A DNA stretch of 64,000 bases from Anas platyrhynchos (GCF_047663525.1 NC_092606.1:5020501-5084500), one strand, 5' to 3'; counted from the first letter of the stretch, positions 11,591-24,430 are shown. Numbers and translations: made by a program. The notes: a model not told the origin generated them from the letters alone.

Positions 11591-13245
11591 ATGGGCCCCG
11601 GGTGGAGGGCGCCGTCGGTGGCGCTGGTGGGGGGCAGCGTGGCGCTGTTCGGGGGGCTCCGCCGGGCAGCCCTGGCCCTGCCCCGACCCGCGGCCGTGCG
11701 GAGCCGTCCCGGTAGGGTCTGGCGTTGGGGGAACCTCCTCGTTTCCTTCGCTCACTCCGTGCTGGCCGGGCTCTGGGCCCTGTTTAGGTACCGGGATGGG
11801 ATGTTGGAGAGGGGGGGTAAGGGGTGAGGGGGGTGGTGGTGGTGGGGGAGTTTCTCGCCTGCTTGCACTCGGATAGGGTTCCCCTAGGGAGCCGGACACC
11901 CCCCCGAGCACGGGGAGCCCCGGTTCATCCCGGCACTAGGGCGGGTTTGGGGTCCCGGGGCTGTACCCGCTGTGCTCACCCCATTTTCCCCCTTTTTTTG
12001 CTCCCCCCCCCAGCCTCTGGCAGTCCCCGGAGCTGCTCTCCGACATCCAGGACGGCTACAGCGTCTCAGGGCACCTGCTCGTCTGCTTCTCCTCAGGTAA
12101 GCAGCCACACGGCTGGGACACACTGGGGACACATTGGGGACACATTTAGGACACGTCCATCCCATGGGAGTGCACCCACCCAGCCCAGGGACCCCACACC
12201 AGCAGCAAGCCGCCTGCATGGCACCAGCACCCCATGGCACAGCTCCACCACGGGGCTCCCTACACAAAGCATGGGCTCACCGCCCTCCTCGGGGCACCCC
12301 AAACCCCTCCTGCACCCCATTTCCCGCAGCGGGGTGCCGGCATGCAAACCTGACCCCCCCCCGTGTGCTTATCCCACAGGCTACTTCATCCACGACAGCC
12401 TCGACATCATCTTCAACCACCAGTCCCGCTCGTCCTGGGAGTACCTGGTGCACCACGCCATGGTGAGCACGGGGAGGGGATGGGGCACCTTGGGGGGGGG
12501 GCTGCTGTGCTCCTGGGGTCCGTGCAGCGAGGCGAGCCGCAGCCCTGGCTGCCAGGTAGGTTGTGCATCCAGGAGGGAGCCCGGCGGGGCAGGACGGCTG
12601 CCAGAGGCGGCTCCTGGCGCCGGGAGCACAGACAGGCTGCTGCTCCCTGGCACGGGGGCACAGCGTGGTGCTGGGGGCGCTGGCATTGGGGGCTGAGATC
12701 CGCCCTCGGATCGGGTGCCCGCGGGGTCCCCAGGTCTCCAGGAGGGGATCTGGGTGCTCCCACCATACACCCGGAGCGTGGTGGGGGAGAGCTCGCACCC
12801 TGCAGGGCTGTGCCCAACCTGGGGGCTGCTCCATCCCCATCCCCTTCTTTCTCCCCAGGCCATCTCTGCCTTCGTCTCGCTCATCATCACCGGCCGCTTC
12901 CTGGTGGCGGCGATGCTGCTGCTGCTGGTGGAGGTGAGCAACATCTTCCTCACCGCCCGCATGCTGCTCAAGATGAGCAACGTGCCTTCGCCGGCGCTCT
13001 ACCGGGCCAACAAGTACGTCAACCTGGTGATGTATTTCGCCTTTCGCCTGGCCCCCCAGGCTTACCTCACCTGGTATTTCCTCCGCCACGTGGAGGTGCA
13101 GGGCCAGGGCGCCTTCCTGACGGCCAACCTGCTGCTGCTCGACGCCATGATCCTCATGTACTTCTCCCGCCTCCTGCGCTCCGATTTCTGCCCTTCCCTG
13201 CGCCAGGGGAGGGACGTGGACGGGGAGAAGTTCCTCATAGACTGA
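11591..13245 (+). CDS. TLCD1: TLCD1, TLC-domain plasma-membrane protein
   Basis: Four exons (11591-11787, 12014-12096, 12380-12462, 12859-13245) join to 249 aa, close to the human 247. TLCD1 is a multi-pass TLC-domain protein that influences the fatty-acid make-up of membrane phospholipids and membrane fluidity. The core is recognisable: RWGNLLVSFAHS, the GYFIHD block with catalytic-type His, WEYLVHH, LVEVSNIFLT, KYVNLVMY and YFSRLLRSDFCP. Hydrophobic helices are spread through all exons. The last 15 residues (RQGRDVDGEKFLID) are hydrophilic. TLCD2 is the main alternative; the NEK8/RPL23A neighbourhood favours TLCD1. The start is the only ATG giving the N-terminal hydrophobic segment. Confidence 0.93.
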
Positions 13246-13538
13246 GAACGCCGCCGGGCCTCTACCCTGCTCTTCATGTGCCTTAGGGCTCGCTCGCTCC
13301 CCGCCCCGTGGCCGCGGGCCCTGCGTTCACCCCCTCTGCAAGCCGCTGCTACCCTGCTGGACCAGCCCGACAGCCGAGCGGATGCCACCGAGCCCTGGGG
13401 ATGCCCCCGAAGCCTGGGGGCAAATCCTGGGGAGGAGCAGCCCGAGCCTGCTTCGGCGCCAGCGTGGCCAGGGGAGGCCGGAGAGGGCTGGGAGGGAAGG
13501 GCCGCGGCCCTCCCGCGGTGGTGCTGGGTGCTCTGTGC

Positions 13539-13544
13539 ATTAAA
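13539..13544 (+). terminator. TLCD1 poly(A) signal ATTAAA
   Basis: ATTAAA lies 294 bp after the TLCD1 stop and is followed by a GT-rich and T-rich stretch (TTTTTATTGTTTTTAATTTTTT from about 13580). It is the only good poly(A) hexamer nearby on this strand. Confidence 0.65.
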
Positions 13545-13599
13545 TGGGTCTGTTCACTGCTGCCGCGGCGTGCCTGGGCTGGCTTTTTATTGTTTTTAA

Positions 13600-16420
13600 T
13601 TTTTTGGGGGAGGAGGAGGGCTGAGGGCATGGGAAAGGATGTGCCCCAGCTCCCCGGGGAGAGCAGGGAGCCGGCACCACGCCAGGGACCCCTCGGGGAC
13701 GCATCCAGCACGGTGCCAAAAAATCAAAGCTGCGGCTCTCCCTCGCCTTCCACTCGTGTTTTTCCTTTCTGCTCCCTCAGGGGTGAGCTCCTGCACCCCG
13801 AGGGCCTCGCAGGGATGGGGTGAAGGCATCAGGAGAGGGGCTGAGCCTGGCTGTGGTCCCTGACCCTCCTGGGCCCGGCGGCGTGGAGCCGTGACTCACC
13901 CGGCAGCCACGTGAAGCCGAGCTGGCATGGGAAGGCCGAGCGAGGCCACGGCTCTTCCTGGAACATCGCTGCCTGCTCAATCCCCTTGGGGCTGCCTCCG
14001 CCAGCCCCGCTGCCTCCAGCAGCCTCCCCACGGAGCCAGGGTGCAGCTCCCATGGGGCTGGAGCTGGCCCTGCCGGTCCTGTGGGGTGCAGGAGCGGTGG
14101 GGAGGCAAATGGTGATGTTGGGACAGCGCCAGGATCGCCCCGGGCTGGCTACGAGCAGTGGGGCTTAGAGGGATTCCTGCCCACAACCTGCTCCGGGGTG
14201 GGATCAATCCTAAAACTGCAGACTGGAGGTCAAATGAGGATCGAGGGGAAGAGGCTCGGCTGTGGGGTTGGATCCTTCCAGGGCTCCCCGACCCCGCAGC
14301 TGGCACTGGGGGCCGGGTGTTGGCAGGAGTTGAGACGGAGACGCGGTGCTCGGGGCTGTGCGTGGGCAGGGATCTGCTCCAGCCCCAAGCAGCCCCCGAG
14401 GCTCCCCACGGGCTCTCCTCCTGCCCCAGCAGGCCCCAGCCTCCCCCCCAGGAGCTCTCCCGACTTCCACCGCATCCCCCCCACTGCAGCTGAAGCCCCC
14501 CAGCCTCAGCACCACCCCCACCTGCCCATACCCCATGCAGTGAAACCCCAAACTCCCATTTTCCCTCCCATCACCTCTCCCCCAGTCTCTCCCAGTGCTC
14601 CCACTGCCCTCCTGCAGCACAGAGGGGTCGGGCATCACCCAGTTTCCACCAGCAGGCACCCCAGTTGCCTCCCAGTTTCCACCAGCAGCACCGGGCCAGC
14701 TGTGGGGCGGGCCGGCTGCCAGCCCCGAGCTGGAGGCAGGCAGAGGGAAGGTGCCAGCCTGCAGCAGCCCTCGGGAGAAGTTGAAGGCAGGGTGAGGGCA
14801 GACTGCAAGTCATGCTGATGTGAAATCCCTTCCCAGCCCAGCCTCCACGCCACCGGGGAGGGCTGCAGCGTGTACCCGTTCCTCGCTCCGCATTGGGGCT
14901 TTCCTTGTGGGGTGAGCTTGGCGAGGAGAGGAGCTCCTCCAACCCCAAATCGTTTTTGGGTGGGCACAGCTTGGATAAGAACAGGGCACGGGGCTTGGTG
15001 GGTACCCTCAGAGCCCTTGCTGCCGCTTGTTCCCTTCTCAGAGTGCTCCAGAGCCCTCACGAGCATCAGGTGCAGCTGCAGGAGAGGTTTTGTCTTGGGT
15101 TTGTCCTGAGTCTGTCCCAGGTCCCTGCTGCCCCAATCCCTCTTCAGCCTTCCCTGGCCCCACACACCTTGCCAACAGCCCCCGCTGTCTGTTTCGAGCC
15201 CCTGACCTAAAGAAGTTGAGGGGTTGGGAAGTTTCTGGCCTGCACCAGGGGTGGCTGAGCAGCACGGAGGGAAGCAGTGCTGAGCCCTCAAGGTTTCTCA
15301 CCCAAGGGAGCGTCACCACCCGCCTCCCTCAGCCCAAAAGTTGCCTCTGGTCTCTCCCACGGCCTCCCATCCTCCCCAGACCCTACAGCAGCTCCACGCT
15401 GTCCTCATGAAGTATTCCTGCAGTTGGTGGAGGCTCAAAGCTACCCCAAAGGGTTTGGGGGCTCTCCCCCAGTACCCAGAGCCACCCCACAGCAGGGGAG
15501 CTCGGAAGCCTCGCACCGCGTGATGGGAATCTGGAGCCAACAGCAGCTCAAAGGGGAAAAATCGTGACCCACGGCCCCAAAATGGCAGCAGCAATCAGGG
15601 GAGCTGCCCCTCAGGACCCCCTGCAAGAGGCTGGAAGGGAACTGACTGTCCCCCTGCCTCTGCTCGATTGCTCCGATCAATATTTGGCCACCGCCTTCAC
15701 CGCGCCTCTCAGCACTTAACGCCAATTATCTCTATCAGCGCTCCACCTCCAGTCCCTGCTCACCGAGTGCTCCGAGTTCTTAGGGCTCTCCAAGCACTCC
15801 AAAAAGCTGCTTTCATCCAAAAGGTTGTGGCAACAGGGCTGCCCAAACAGCAGCTGGCTTGGAAACAGCTCCTGGTGAGGTAGGGGTAGGAACCACAGGG
15901 CAACTGGGCTCCAGCTCACACGCTGCAACGAGGGGAGCGTGGATGGTGCCAGAAAAAAAAAGAAAAAAAAACAAACAAAAAAAACAGAGTGCCTGCTATT
16001 GTGTTAGCTTGAGGGTTTCAGAGCCTGCAGCCTAAGCAAATAGTTTAAGAGGTGGGAAATAGCCCGGCAGCCAGCTTGCAGCAGACCTGAGCTGTGAACG
16101 TGGTTTTGCTGCAGGTAGCAGCAGCCTCCTGGGCTCGTGGTGCACCCCACGGGGGTTCTGTAGGGCGCTGAGAATCACCACAAATATTTACTAATAGCAG
16201 CGTGACAAAATGCACCAGGATAGCAGCACAGTGCTGTGCACAGGTACCTGCACCAGGAGAGCACCCCCTGAGAGACTCTCGCAGGGCAGCTGGCTGCTGC
16301 CAGCCTAAAGCAGGAAGGAAAAGGAAAGCAGGGACCCCATTTGCTAAAAATAGAGCCCCAGCGGTTTCCTGCAGGCTCTCCAGCGTGGGCCACGCGGTCA
16401 CAAAACACAGCAGGAGCCCC
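13600..16420. other. Intergenic TLCD1-RPL23A, no gene recognised
   Basis: These genes converge. The open frames here are short and lack codon or domain character. An A-rich run at about 15950-15985 (A9 G A9 CAAACA A8) could be the tail of an old retroposed copy, but I could not identify its body. Otherwise I see nothing in this stretch. Confidence 0.5.
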
Positions 16421-16437
16421 TGGGTGGTTTCACAGGG

Positions 16438-16443
16438 TTTATT
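16438..16443 (-). terminator. RPL23A poly(A) signal AATAAA
   Basis: The plus strand reads TTTATT 29 bp beyond the RPL23A stop, giving AATAAA on the gene strand. A very short 3' UTR is usual for ribosomal protein genes. Confidence 0.8.
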
Positions 16444-16471
16444 GTCCCGTCTGTACAGTCCTCCATGCAGC

Positions 16472-18606
<2,135 letters not shown>

Positions 18607-18990
18607 CTTGGGCCGCCGGAAGCCGAAAGGGGCCTCCCGCCCCGCGCCGCACGGGCTTATAGCCCCAAATCGCGCGAGATCTCCTCACCCCCCTCTCGCC
18701 GCGAGGCATGCTGGGAAGCGTAGTCCTTGGGGTGAGACTCTCTGACGCATGCGCAGATCGCTCTGTACCCGCGGGGCATTATGGGGGTTGTAGTCCCGCT
18801 CCCCACCCCGTTGTCACCGGGGGGGGTCACGCGGGGGGGGGGTCCCGGGGGTCCCGGGGGGGGGGCGGGAGGAGGCGGCAGGGCCCGGGCCGGCAGGACC
18901 CGCGGTGCCGGCCCCTCCCCGCCACGGAAAGGCCCGAGGGAGGGGCCAGGAGGGCGGGGGTGCAGCGCTGAGCAGCGGGAGCGGGGTAAC
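18607..18990. promoter_or_regulatory. RPL23A-RAB34 bidirectional promoter
   Basis: The two start regions diverge here. Motifs seen: a ZNF143/THAP11-type element at 18706-18726 (plus strand GCATGCTGGGAAGCGTAGTCC is the reverse complement of ACTAC..TCCCAGCATGC); a second, weaker one at 18776-18796 (GCATTATGGGGGTTGTAGTCC, same orientation); and an NRF1 palindrome CGCATGCGCA at 18746-18755. There is no TATA box. A 5' TOP-like run for RPL23A is at 18623-18632. A candidate RAB34 untranslated first exon ends near 18985 at GGAGCGGG|GTAACG. Use of the motifs is inferred. Confidence 0.7.
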
Positions 18991-18999
18991 GGGACCCCC

Positions 19000-19560
19000 C
19001 CGGGGACACTGGGGGGGGACATCGGGGTGGGGGGGGGGGATCCGGGGACACGGGGACACGGGGCTGAGGATGGCCCAGGATGCACGGGAAGGGGATAAGG
19101 GGGGATAAGGGGGGGTAAGAGGGGGTAAGGGGGACGGGGGGGGGAGTGGGGGGGCTTGGGGGGGCACAGGGGGACATGGGGGGGGGACAGGAGAGATTTG
19201 GGGACATGGGGACATGGGGACGGGGGAGTGGGGGACTGGGGGACACGAGGGACTGACTGGGGGACGGGCGGGATGTGGGGAGGGTGGGACTGGGGGATGG
19301 GGGACAATGGGATTTGGGGATGGGGGGGGGATGGGGACATGAGGTGGGGGACAAAGGGACATGGGGACACGAGGGGCTGGGGGATGAGTGAGATTTGGGG
19401 ACGTGGGGACAGCGGGAGGTGAGGAGGAGTTGAGTTGGGGACAGCAGGGCTTGGGGACACGGGGACATCGGGACTTGGGGACACGGTAACTTGGGGACAC
19501 GGGGAAATCGGGATTTGGGGACACGGGGACAGCAGAATTTGGGGACACAGCCACAGCACC
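19000..19560 (+). repeat. G-rich tandem repeat (GGGGACANGGGGACA type)
   Basis: Degenerate repeats of GGGGACACG and GGGGGAC units run through what is probably RAB34 intron 1. Long G runs make it a strong candidate for G-quadruplex and R-loop formation on the non-template strand. The open frames on either strand are low-complexity and not genes. Confidence 0.85.
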
Positions 19561-19654
19561 ACCCCCTGCTCCGTCCCCCCCAGGCCTCTCGGTGGCCCTC
19601 AGCCCGTCCCCGTCCCCGCTCCGTCCCCGCTCGCCCCGCTGGCCCCAGGGGACC

Positions 19655-21570
19655 ATGAACGTGCTGGCCCCCGTCCGCAGGGACAGGATCATCGCCGACC
19701 TCCCGCAGGTGACCAGGGAGGGGACAACAGCCCCGGGGTGGCCTTCGTGAGCCCCACGACCTCACTGGGGGTCCCTTTTTTTGTGTCCCCCCCTCCCCGT
19801 GGCAGTGTTTTCGGAAGGAGGCCGCCCTGCACGCCCGCAACGCCTTCCACCCCAGCGTGGCCAGCGCCTGCCAGGAGCAGCGGACGGGCACCGTGGGGTG
19901 AGGAATCCCCCCCCCCAAAAAAAAAAAATGAGGAAGGGGGGGGCTCGGGGGTGTCCCCCCAAAAAAATTAGGGGGGGTCCCTGTGTTGGGAAGGCGCCGC
20001 GTGGCTGCCGGCGCTGCCTGGATGCGTCACGGCACAGGAATGCAGCCGGGGGGGGGGGCGCGGGGGTCCGGGCTGGGGTTGTGGCTGCTGGTTTTGGGGG
20101 GAGATAACGGGGGGGGAATGGGGAGGATGGGGATATTTTGGCTTCCCAAAATGGCTGGTGTTGGGGGGAGGGGGGAGGTACTGAGTGCTGTGCCCCCCCC
20201 CCGCAGTGGTTGTGTTCTGCTCTGCCCCGCAGGTTCAAGATCTCCAAAATCATCGTGGTGGGGGACCTGTCGGTGGGGAAGACCTGCCTGATCAACCGGT
20301 AACGGGCACTTTTTGGGGGGGCACAGTGAGAAGACCCCCCCCCAGGGGGTCTGACGCTCATCTCCTGCTCTCCCCCCCCAACCCCCCAAAAAGCTTCTGC
20401 AAGGACACCTTCGACAAGAACTACAAGGCGACCATTGGGGTGGATTTCGAGATGGAGCGCTTCGAGGTGCTGGGGGTGCCCTTCAGCCTGCAGCTGTGAG
20501 TTGGCGCCAGCCCCCCGCCCCCCAAAAAGCACCCCCGGCCCCCCCAAAAAGCACCCCCTGCCCCCCAAAAGGCTCCCGCTGCCCCCCAAAAGGCTCCCGC
20601 TGCCCCCCCGACCTCCTTTCCCCCTCTGCCCCCCCCTCCAGCTGGGACACAGCCGGCCAGGAGCGCTTCAAGTGCATCGCCTCCACCTACTACCGGGGGG
20701 CACAAGGTGAGACCCCCCCCCCAACCCCGTGTCCCGTCCCCGCTGACCGTCCCCGTCCCCATCTCACCTCTCCCCCCCCACTCCAGCCATCGTCATCGTC
20801 TTCGATGTTAATGATGTGGCGTCCCTGGAGCACACGCGGTAGGTGACACCCGGCCAAGGGGATGGGGACATGCTGGGGGGGGGGGATTTGGGGACATTTT
20901 TGGGGATTTGGGGGCACGGGGCTGTCACGACCCCGGGCAGCGCTCGGCTGGTGACGGTGGCACCCGCAGGCAGTGGCTGGCTGACGCCCTGAAGGAGAAC
21001 GACCCCGCCAACGTCATCCTCTTCCTGGTGGGCTCCAAGAAGGACCTGAGCGTGAGTGTGCCCCCCTCCCCGGGACCCCCCCAGCTGCGTGGGGGCTGTC
21101 CCCAGCCCCCCCTCACACCCCATTTTTTGGCAGACGCCGGCGCAGTACAGCCTGATGGAGAAGGACGCGCTCAAGGTGGCCCAGGAGATGCAGGCGGAGT
21201 TCTGGGCCGTGTCCTCGCTCACCGGTGGGTCCCAGCTGTGGGGTGGGGGGTTCATGTGGCCCCCCCCTTGGTGAGACGAGGGGCTCAGGGGGTCTTAATC
21301 CCGTGGGGCAGGGGAGAACGTGCGGGATTTCTTCTTCCGTGTGGCGGCGCTGACCTTCGAGAGCAGCGTGCTGGCGGAGCTGGAGCGCGGCAGCGCCCGC
21401 AGGATCGGCGACACCGTGCGTGAGTACCCCCGGCTGTCCCCCCCCTGGGTGCCCCCCCTGGGTGCCCCCCGCTGCCCCCCACCCACTCCTTTTTCCCTCC
21501 AGACATCACAAGCAACCAGAGCGACCTGTACCAGTCGGCGCCCCGCAAGAAGCCCAAGTGCTGCCAGTGA
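19655..21570 (+). CDS. RAB34: RAB34, Rab GTPase of Golgi, phagosome and cilium
   Basis: RAB34 acts in lysosome positioning, macropinocytosis, phagosome maturation and ciliary vesicle formation. Ten coding exons (19655-19708, 19806-19897, 20233-20298, 20394-20495, 20642-20706, 20787-20838, 20970-21051, 21134-21224, 21312-21419, 21503-21570) join to 259 aa, the human length. The N-terminus MNVLAPVRRDR matches the family. The P-loop GDLSVGKT is at 59-66, switch I region IGVDFEMERFE, switch II WDTAGQERFKC, the guanine-base motif is SKKD in place of the usual NKxD (as in human RAB34), and the end is RKKPKCCQ with adjacent cysteines for prenylation followed by one residue. The start is the first ATG after a plausible acceptor near 19580. 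Confidence 0.97.
20515..20640 (+). repeat. Short tandem repeat in RAB34 intron
   Basis: About five copies of a 21-23 bp C-rich unit (CCCCCCAAAAAGCACCCC changing to CCCCCCAAAAGGCTCCCGCTG) fill the intron before the exon encoding WDTAGQ. Confidence 0.8.
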
Positions 21571-21748
21571 GGGGGCAGCCCCCCAGCGCAGCCCCCCCCG
21601 TAACGCCCGCGTCTCCGTACCAAAGAGCAGCGGCCCCGGCCCCCCCCCCGGGGAGCCGTCCCTGGGGCCGGGGCTGGGCAGGGACCCCCGCGGCCCCCTT
21701 AGCTATGCAAACCCATTCCAGGGGAGACGCCCCCAGCCTTCCATTTGT

Positions 21749-21757
21749 TTTAATAAA
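21749..21757. terminator. RAB34 poly(A) signal, possibly shared by both strands
   Basis: TTTAATAAA carries AATAAA on the plus strand (21752-21757) for RAB34, about 180 bp past its stop. It also gives ATTAAA on the minus strand (21749-21754), about 165 bp past the APRT-like stop. No better minus-strand hexamer was seen between 21570 and 21918. RAB34 use is likely; minus-strand use is inference. Confidence 0.65.
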
Positions 21758-21917
21758 ACGTGGTTTTTTATGCTTTTTAAAAAAGGTGTTGGGCCGGCGG
21801 GCGGGAGGCAGAGCCAGCGGCAGGGTGCAGGAGGAGTTGTTATTTTCTTGATTATGCCAAAACCCAAACCGGGCAGCAAATGCCCCAAACTGGGGGTGCA
21901 GGGTGCCGGCCCCAGCA

Positions 21918-22854
21918 TCATTCCCAGCCCGTCTGGTGGCGGTCGAAGCGTGGCTGCAGGCGGGGGGGCACGCAGTGGGCGCACTTGTAGCGCTCCCGGA
22001 TCCACCGCGCGCCCTCGCTGTCCTCGATGCAGACGGCTGCGACGCCTGCGGGACGCGCAGGGGGCTCAGCACCCACTGTGACCCCCCCGGGAGCACCCCG
22101 GGGTGCCCCCTCCTACCTGCCACGACCCCCCCGAGCCGCTCCACCAGCCGGATGGCCGCTTGCATGGTGCCCCCGGTTTCCACCCACTGGTCCACCAGGA
22201 GGACGCGCAGACCTGGGGAGGGGCAGAGGCTGCGTCCGAGCGCCCGGTGCCCTGCGCCGGCAGCCCCCCCCGTGGTGGGAGTGCCCCCTGGGCTCACCCG
22301 GCGAGACGGTGTCGGTGCGGACCTCCATCACCTTCTCCCGGCCTGAGTAGTCGGTGTAGGGCTCCGACAGCGTCTCCACGCAGAGGTGCCCGGCTTTACG
22401 GATGGCCAGGAAGCCCTTGCGCAACGCGGTGGCCACGGCGGCACCTGGGGGTGGCCACGGCGCTGTCAGCCCCCCGCGGGGACAAGGTTTGGGGACCCCG
22501 GGCTCGCCCGCATCCCCCCTCACCCAGGATGAAGCCCATGGCATCGATGCCGGCCACCAGGTCGATGGGGTCCCCCTGGAAGGGCTGCAGGAGGTCGGCC
22601 ACGCAGTCCTGCAAAGCCTGGGGAGACAGCGGAGGTGCTGGGTGCCCCTAAGGGTGCCCAAACCCCCCCGACCCAAAGCCCAACCTAGGTGCCAACCCCC
22701 CCTGGGTGCCCCCTGCCCGGGTGCTGGGTACTTGCGGGTGGCAGTAGAGCCGGGACGGGTCCAGCCAGGCGTAGTTGGGACCTTTGGTGTTGGGGGCCAT
22801 CAGTGCCAGGTACCAGCCCTTCTCGCGGGTGGCGGGGACGTGGCTCAGGTCCAT
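21918..22854 (-). CDS. Adenine phosphoribosyltransferase-like protein
   Basis: Five exons (22732-22854, 22524-22617, 22298-22444, 22117-22212, 21918-22045) join in frame to 195 aa. The fold is that of type I phosphoribosyltransferases, nearest to APRT, which makes AMP from adenine and PRPP. LVAGIDAMGFILG resembles APRT IAGLDSRGFLFG, and VLLVDQWVETGGTMQAA (from about 125) resembles VVVVDDLLATGGTMNAA. The second acidic residue of the PRPP loop is Gln here, so activity is uncertain. The C-terminus is longer, with CxxC-like spacing (YKCAHCVPP). The ATG at 22854 is a minimum: the frame stays open to a plausible acceptor near 22883 and could join an upstream exon ending near 23070. I do not recall this gene in the human locus. 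Confidence 0.72.
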
Positions 22855-22934
22855 GCACGGGGACAGCAGCACTGTGAGCACGGGGGGGCTGCGGGTGTGC
22901 AAGGGGGTGAGACCCACACACTGCAGGACTCCCC

Positions 22935-23055
22935 ATGGCTCAGGGCACCCCAACTTCCCCGTGCACACCCCAATTTCCCCATACACACCCAATTTCCCCA
23001 TACACACCTCGATTTCCCCCAACACACCCCAATTTCCCTGTGCACACCCCACAGC
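22935..23055 (-). repeat. Short tandem repeat 5' of the APRT-like gene
   Basis: Six or so copies of a 20-24 bp unit (CACCCCAATTTCCCCATACA and variants) lie in the probable first intron or 5' flank of the APRT-like gene. Confidence 0.8.
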
Positions 23056-23059
23056 CCTG

Positions 23060-23790
23060 CGCCGGGCTCCATACCTGGGTGCCAGCAGTGAGGCCGAGCG
23101 GAGCGGGACTGTCACGGGGACCCAGAACGGTCACGGACAGCGACAGCTGAGCAGGGGCAGCCCCGCAGTGCCGGGCCCCCCGCCAGCACCCTCAGCCAGC
23201 GGGGACCTGGGCCGGTGCCAGGCAGGAGCCGTGGCGGTGACGTGCCCCCAAGGGGAGCACCGGGGGGGTCACACCCCTGCGAGCGTGTCCCCAGCACCCA
23301 GAGGTGCCAGGGCAGGGTGTGCAAAGCATCCCGTGAGTGTGAGGTTTGGACATGGCAGAGCCGTGCTCAGGGTGCAGCTTTTTGGGGTCTTTGGGCTGCT
23401 CGAGGCCATGCACGTCCCCGCTGGGGCTTTGGGCACCGTCCTGCCCTGTCAAGCGCTGGCTGCACCGGCCAGGCTCCGCGTCCTGACTGCAAATGGGCTT
23501 TGGCAAAGGGGAGCCTGCGAGGGGTGACGAGCCCTTGGCAGCTTTGTTGGGAGCTGCCAGCCCTGGCTGAGCACAGACCCCAGGAAAAGCTCCATTCAGC
23601 TGGGGGCTGCATCGTCCCCGTCTGCATCCTGCCCACGGCACGGCCCCGCTGGGTGCTGCAGCTCCTCGTGTCCATTGTGGTCGCGGGGGAGCGTGGCTGG
23701 GGCTGCGAGGGCTGGCACCTTGTGAGTTAGGACCAGAGCATCCCCCCACTGGCTGTGCTGGCACAGGCTGCACCACGTGGAGCCCAGCTG
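23060..23790. other. Region between APRT-like gene and repeat array
   Basis: This should hold the 5' end and promoter of the APRT-like gene on the minus strand. A candidate partial exon ends at 23070 (CTGGCACCCAG|GTATGG), but it has an in-frame stop upstream and no ATG, so the true first exon is not located. No other gene is recognised. Confidence 0.4.
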
Positions 23791-23794
23791 TGCC

Positions 23795-24345
23795 GTGCCA
23801 ACTGGGGCATGCAATGCTGTGCCATGCCGAGCTGTGCCAAGCACTGCCATGCCGAGTTGCACCATGCCACACCATGCCATGCCATGCCATGCTGTGCCAA
23901 GCAATGCCATGCTGAGCTCCACCATGCCGTGCCATGCCAAGCTGTGCCATGCCAAGCCGTGCCATACCATGCCATGCCACACCAAGCTGTGCCAAGCAAT
24001 GCCATGCCGAGCTGCACTATGCCATGCCACACCGTGCCAAGCCATGTCGATCTGAGCCGTGCCATGCCAAGGCATGCCAAGCCATGCCATGCCATGCCAA
24101 GCTGTGCTCTGCCATACTGTGCTGTGCTGTGCCAGGCAATGCCATATTGAGCTCCGCCATGCCACGCCATGCCAAACTGTGCCATGCCGAGCTGTGCCAC
24201 GTCATGCTGTGCCATGCCAAGCTGTGCCAAGCAATGCCATGCCGAGCTTCCCCATGCCATGCCAAGCCATGCCAAGCCAAGCCATGCCACACCAAGCTGT
24301 GCCAAGCAATGCCATCCCGACCTTCCCCATGCCATGCCAAGCCGA
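23795..24345. repeat. TGCCA-rich minisatellite upstream of PROCA1
   Basis: About 550 bp consist of a TGCCA pentamer (GCCATGCCATGCCAAGC) built into longer units of the kind GAGCTGTGCCAAGCAATGCCATGCC. The array fades into GCCGTGCCGATCCGA repeats up to about 24400, ending about 30 bp before the PROCA1 TATA-like box. Open frames on both strands are low-complexity (Cys-His-Ala, or Trp-His-Gly on the other strand) and are not genes. Confidence 0.92.
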
Positions 24346-24430
24346 GCCGTGCCGATCCGACCCTTGCCGTGCCGTGCCGATCCGAGCCGTGCCGCCCCGC
24401 GGTGGGCGGGCCGTGCCGTGCTGAGCCCCG

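Noticed and set aside
10470-11827. Long open frames (260-389 codons) through the 10.3-11.4 kb array
   Set aside because: They are the minisatellite read in successive frames, open on both strands, with only Cys-Asn-Ala-Met-His-Thr repeats and no start context or splice logic.
15948-15988. A-rich run as the tail of a processed pseudogene
   Set aside because: No recognisable gene body or target-site duplication upstream; left as an A-rich stretch.
18657-19918. Minus-strand proline-rich frames of 290-360 codons
   Set aside because: They are the antisense of the G-rich RAB34 intron repeat, overlap real RAB34 exons and show no domain.
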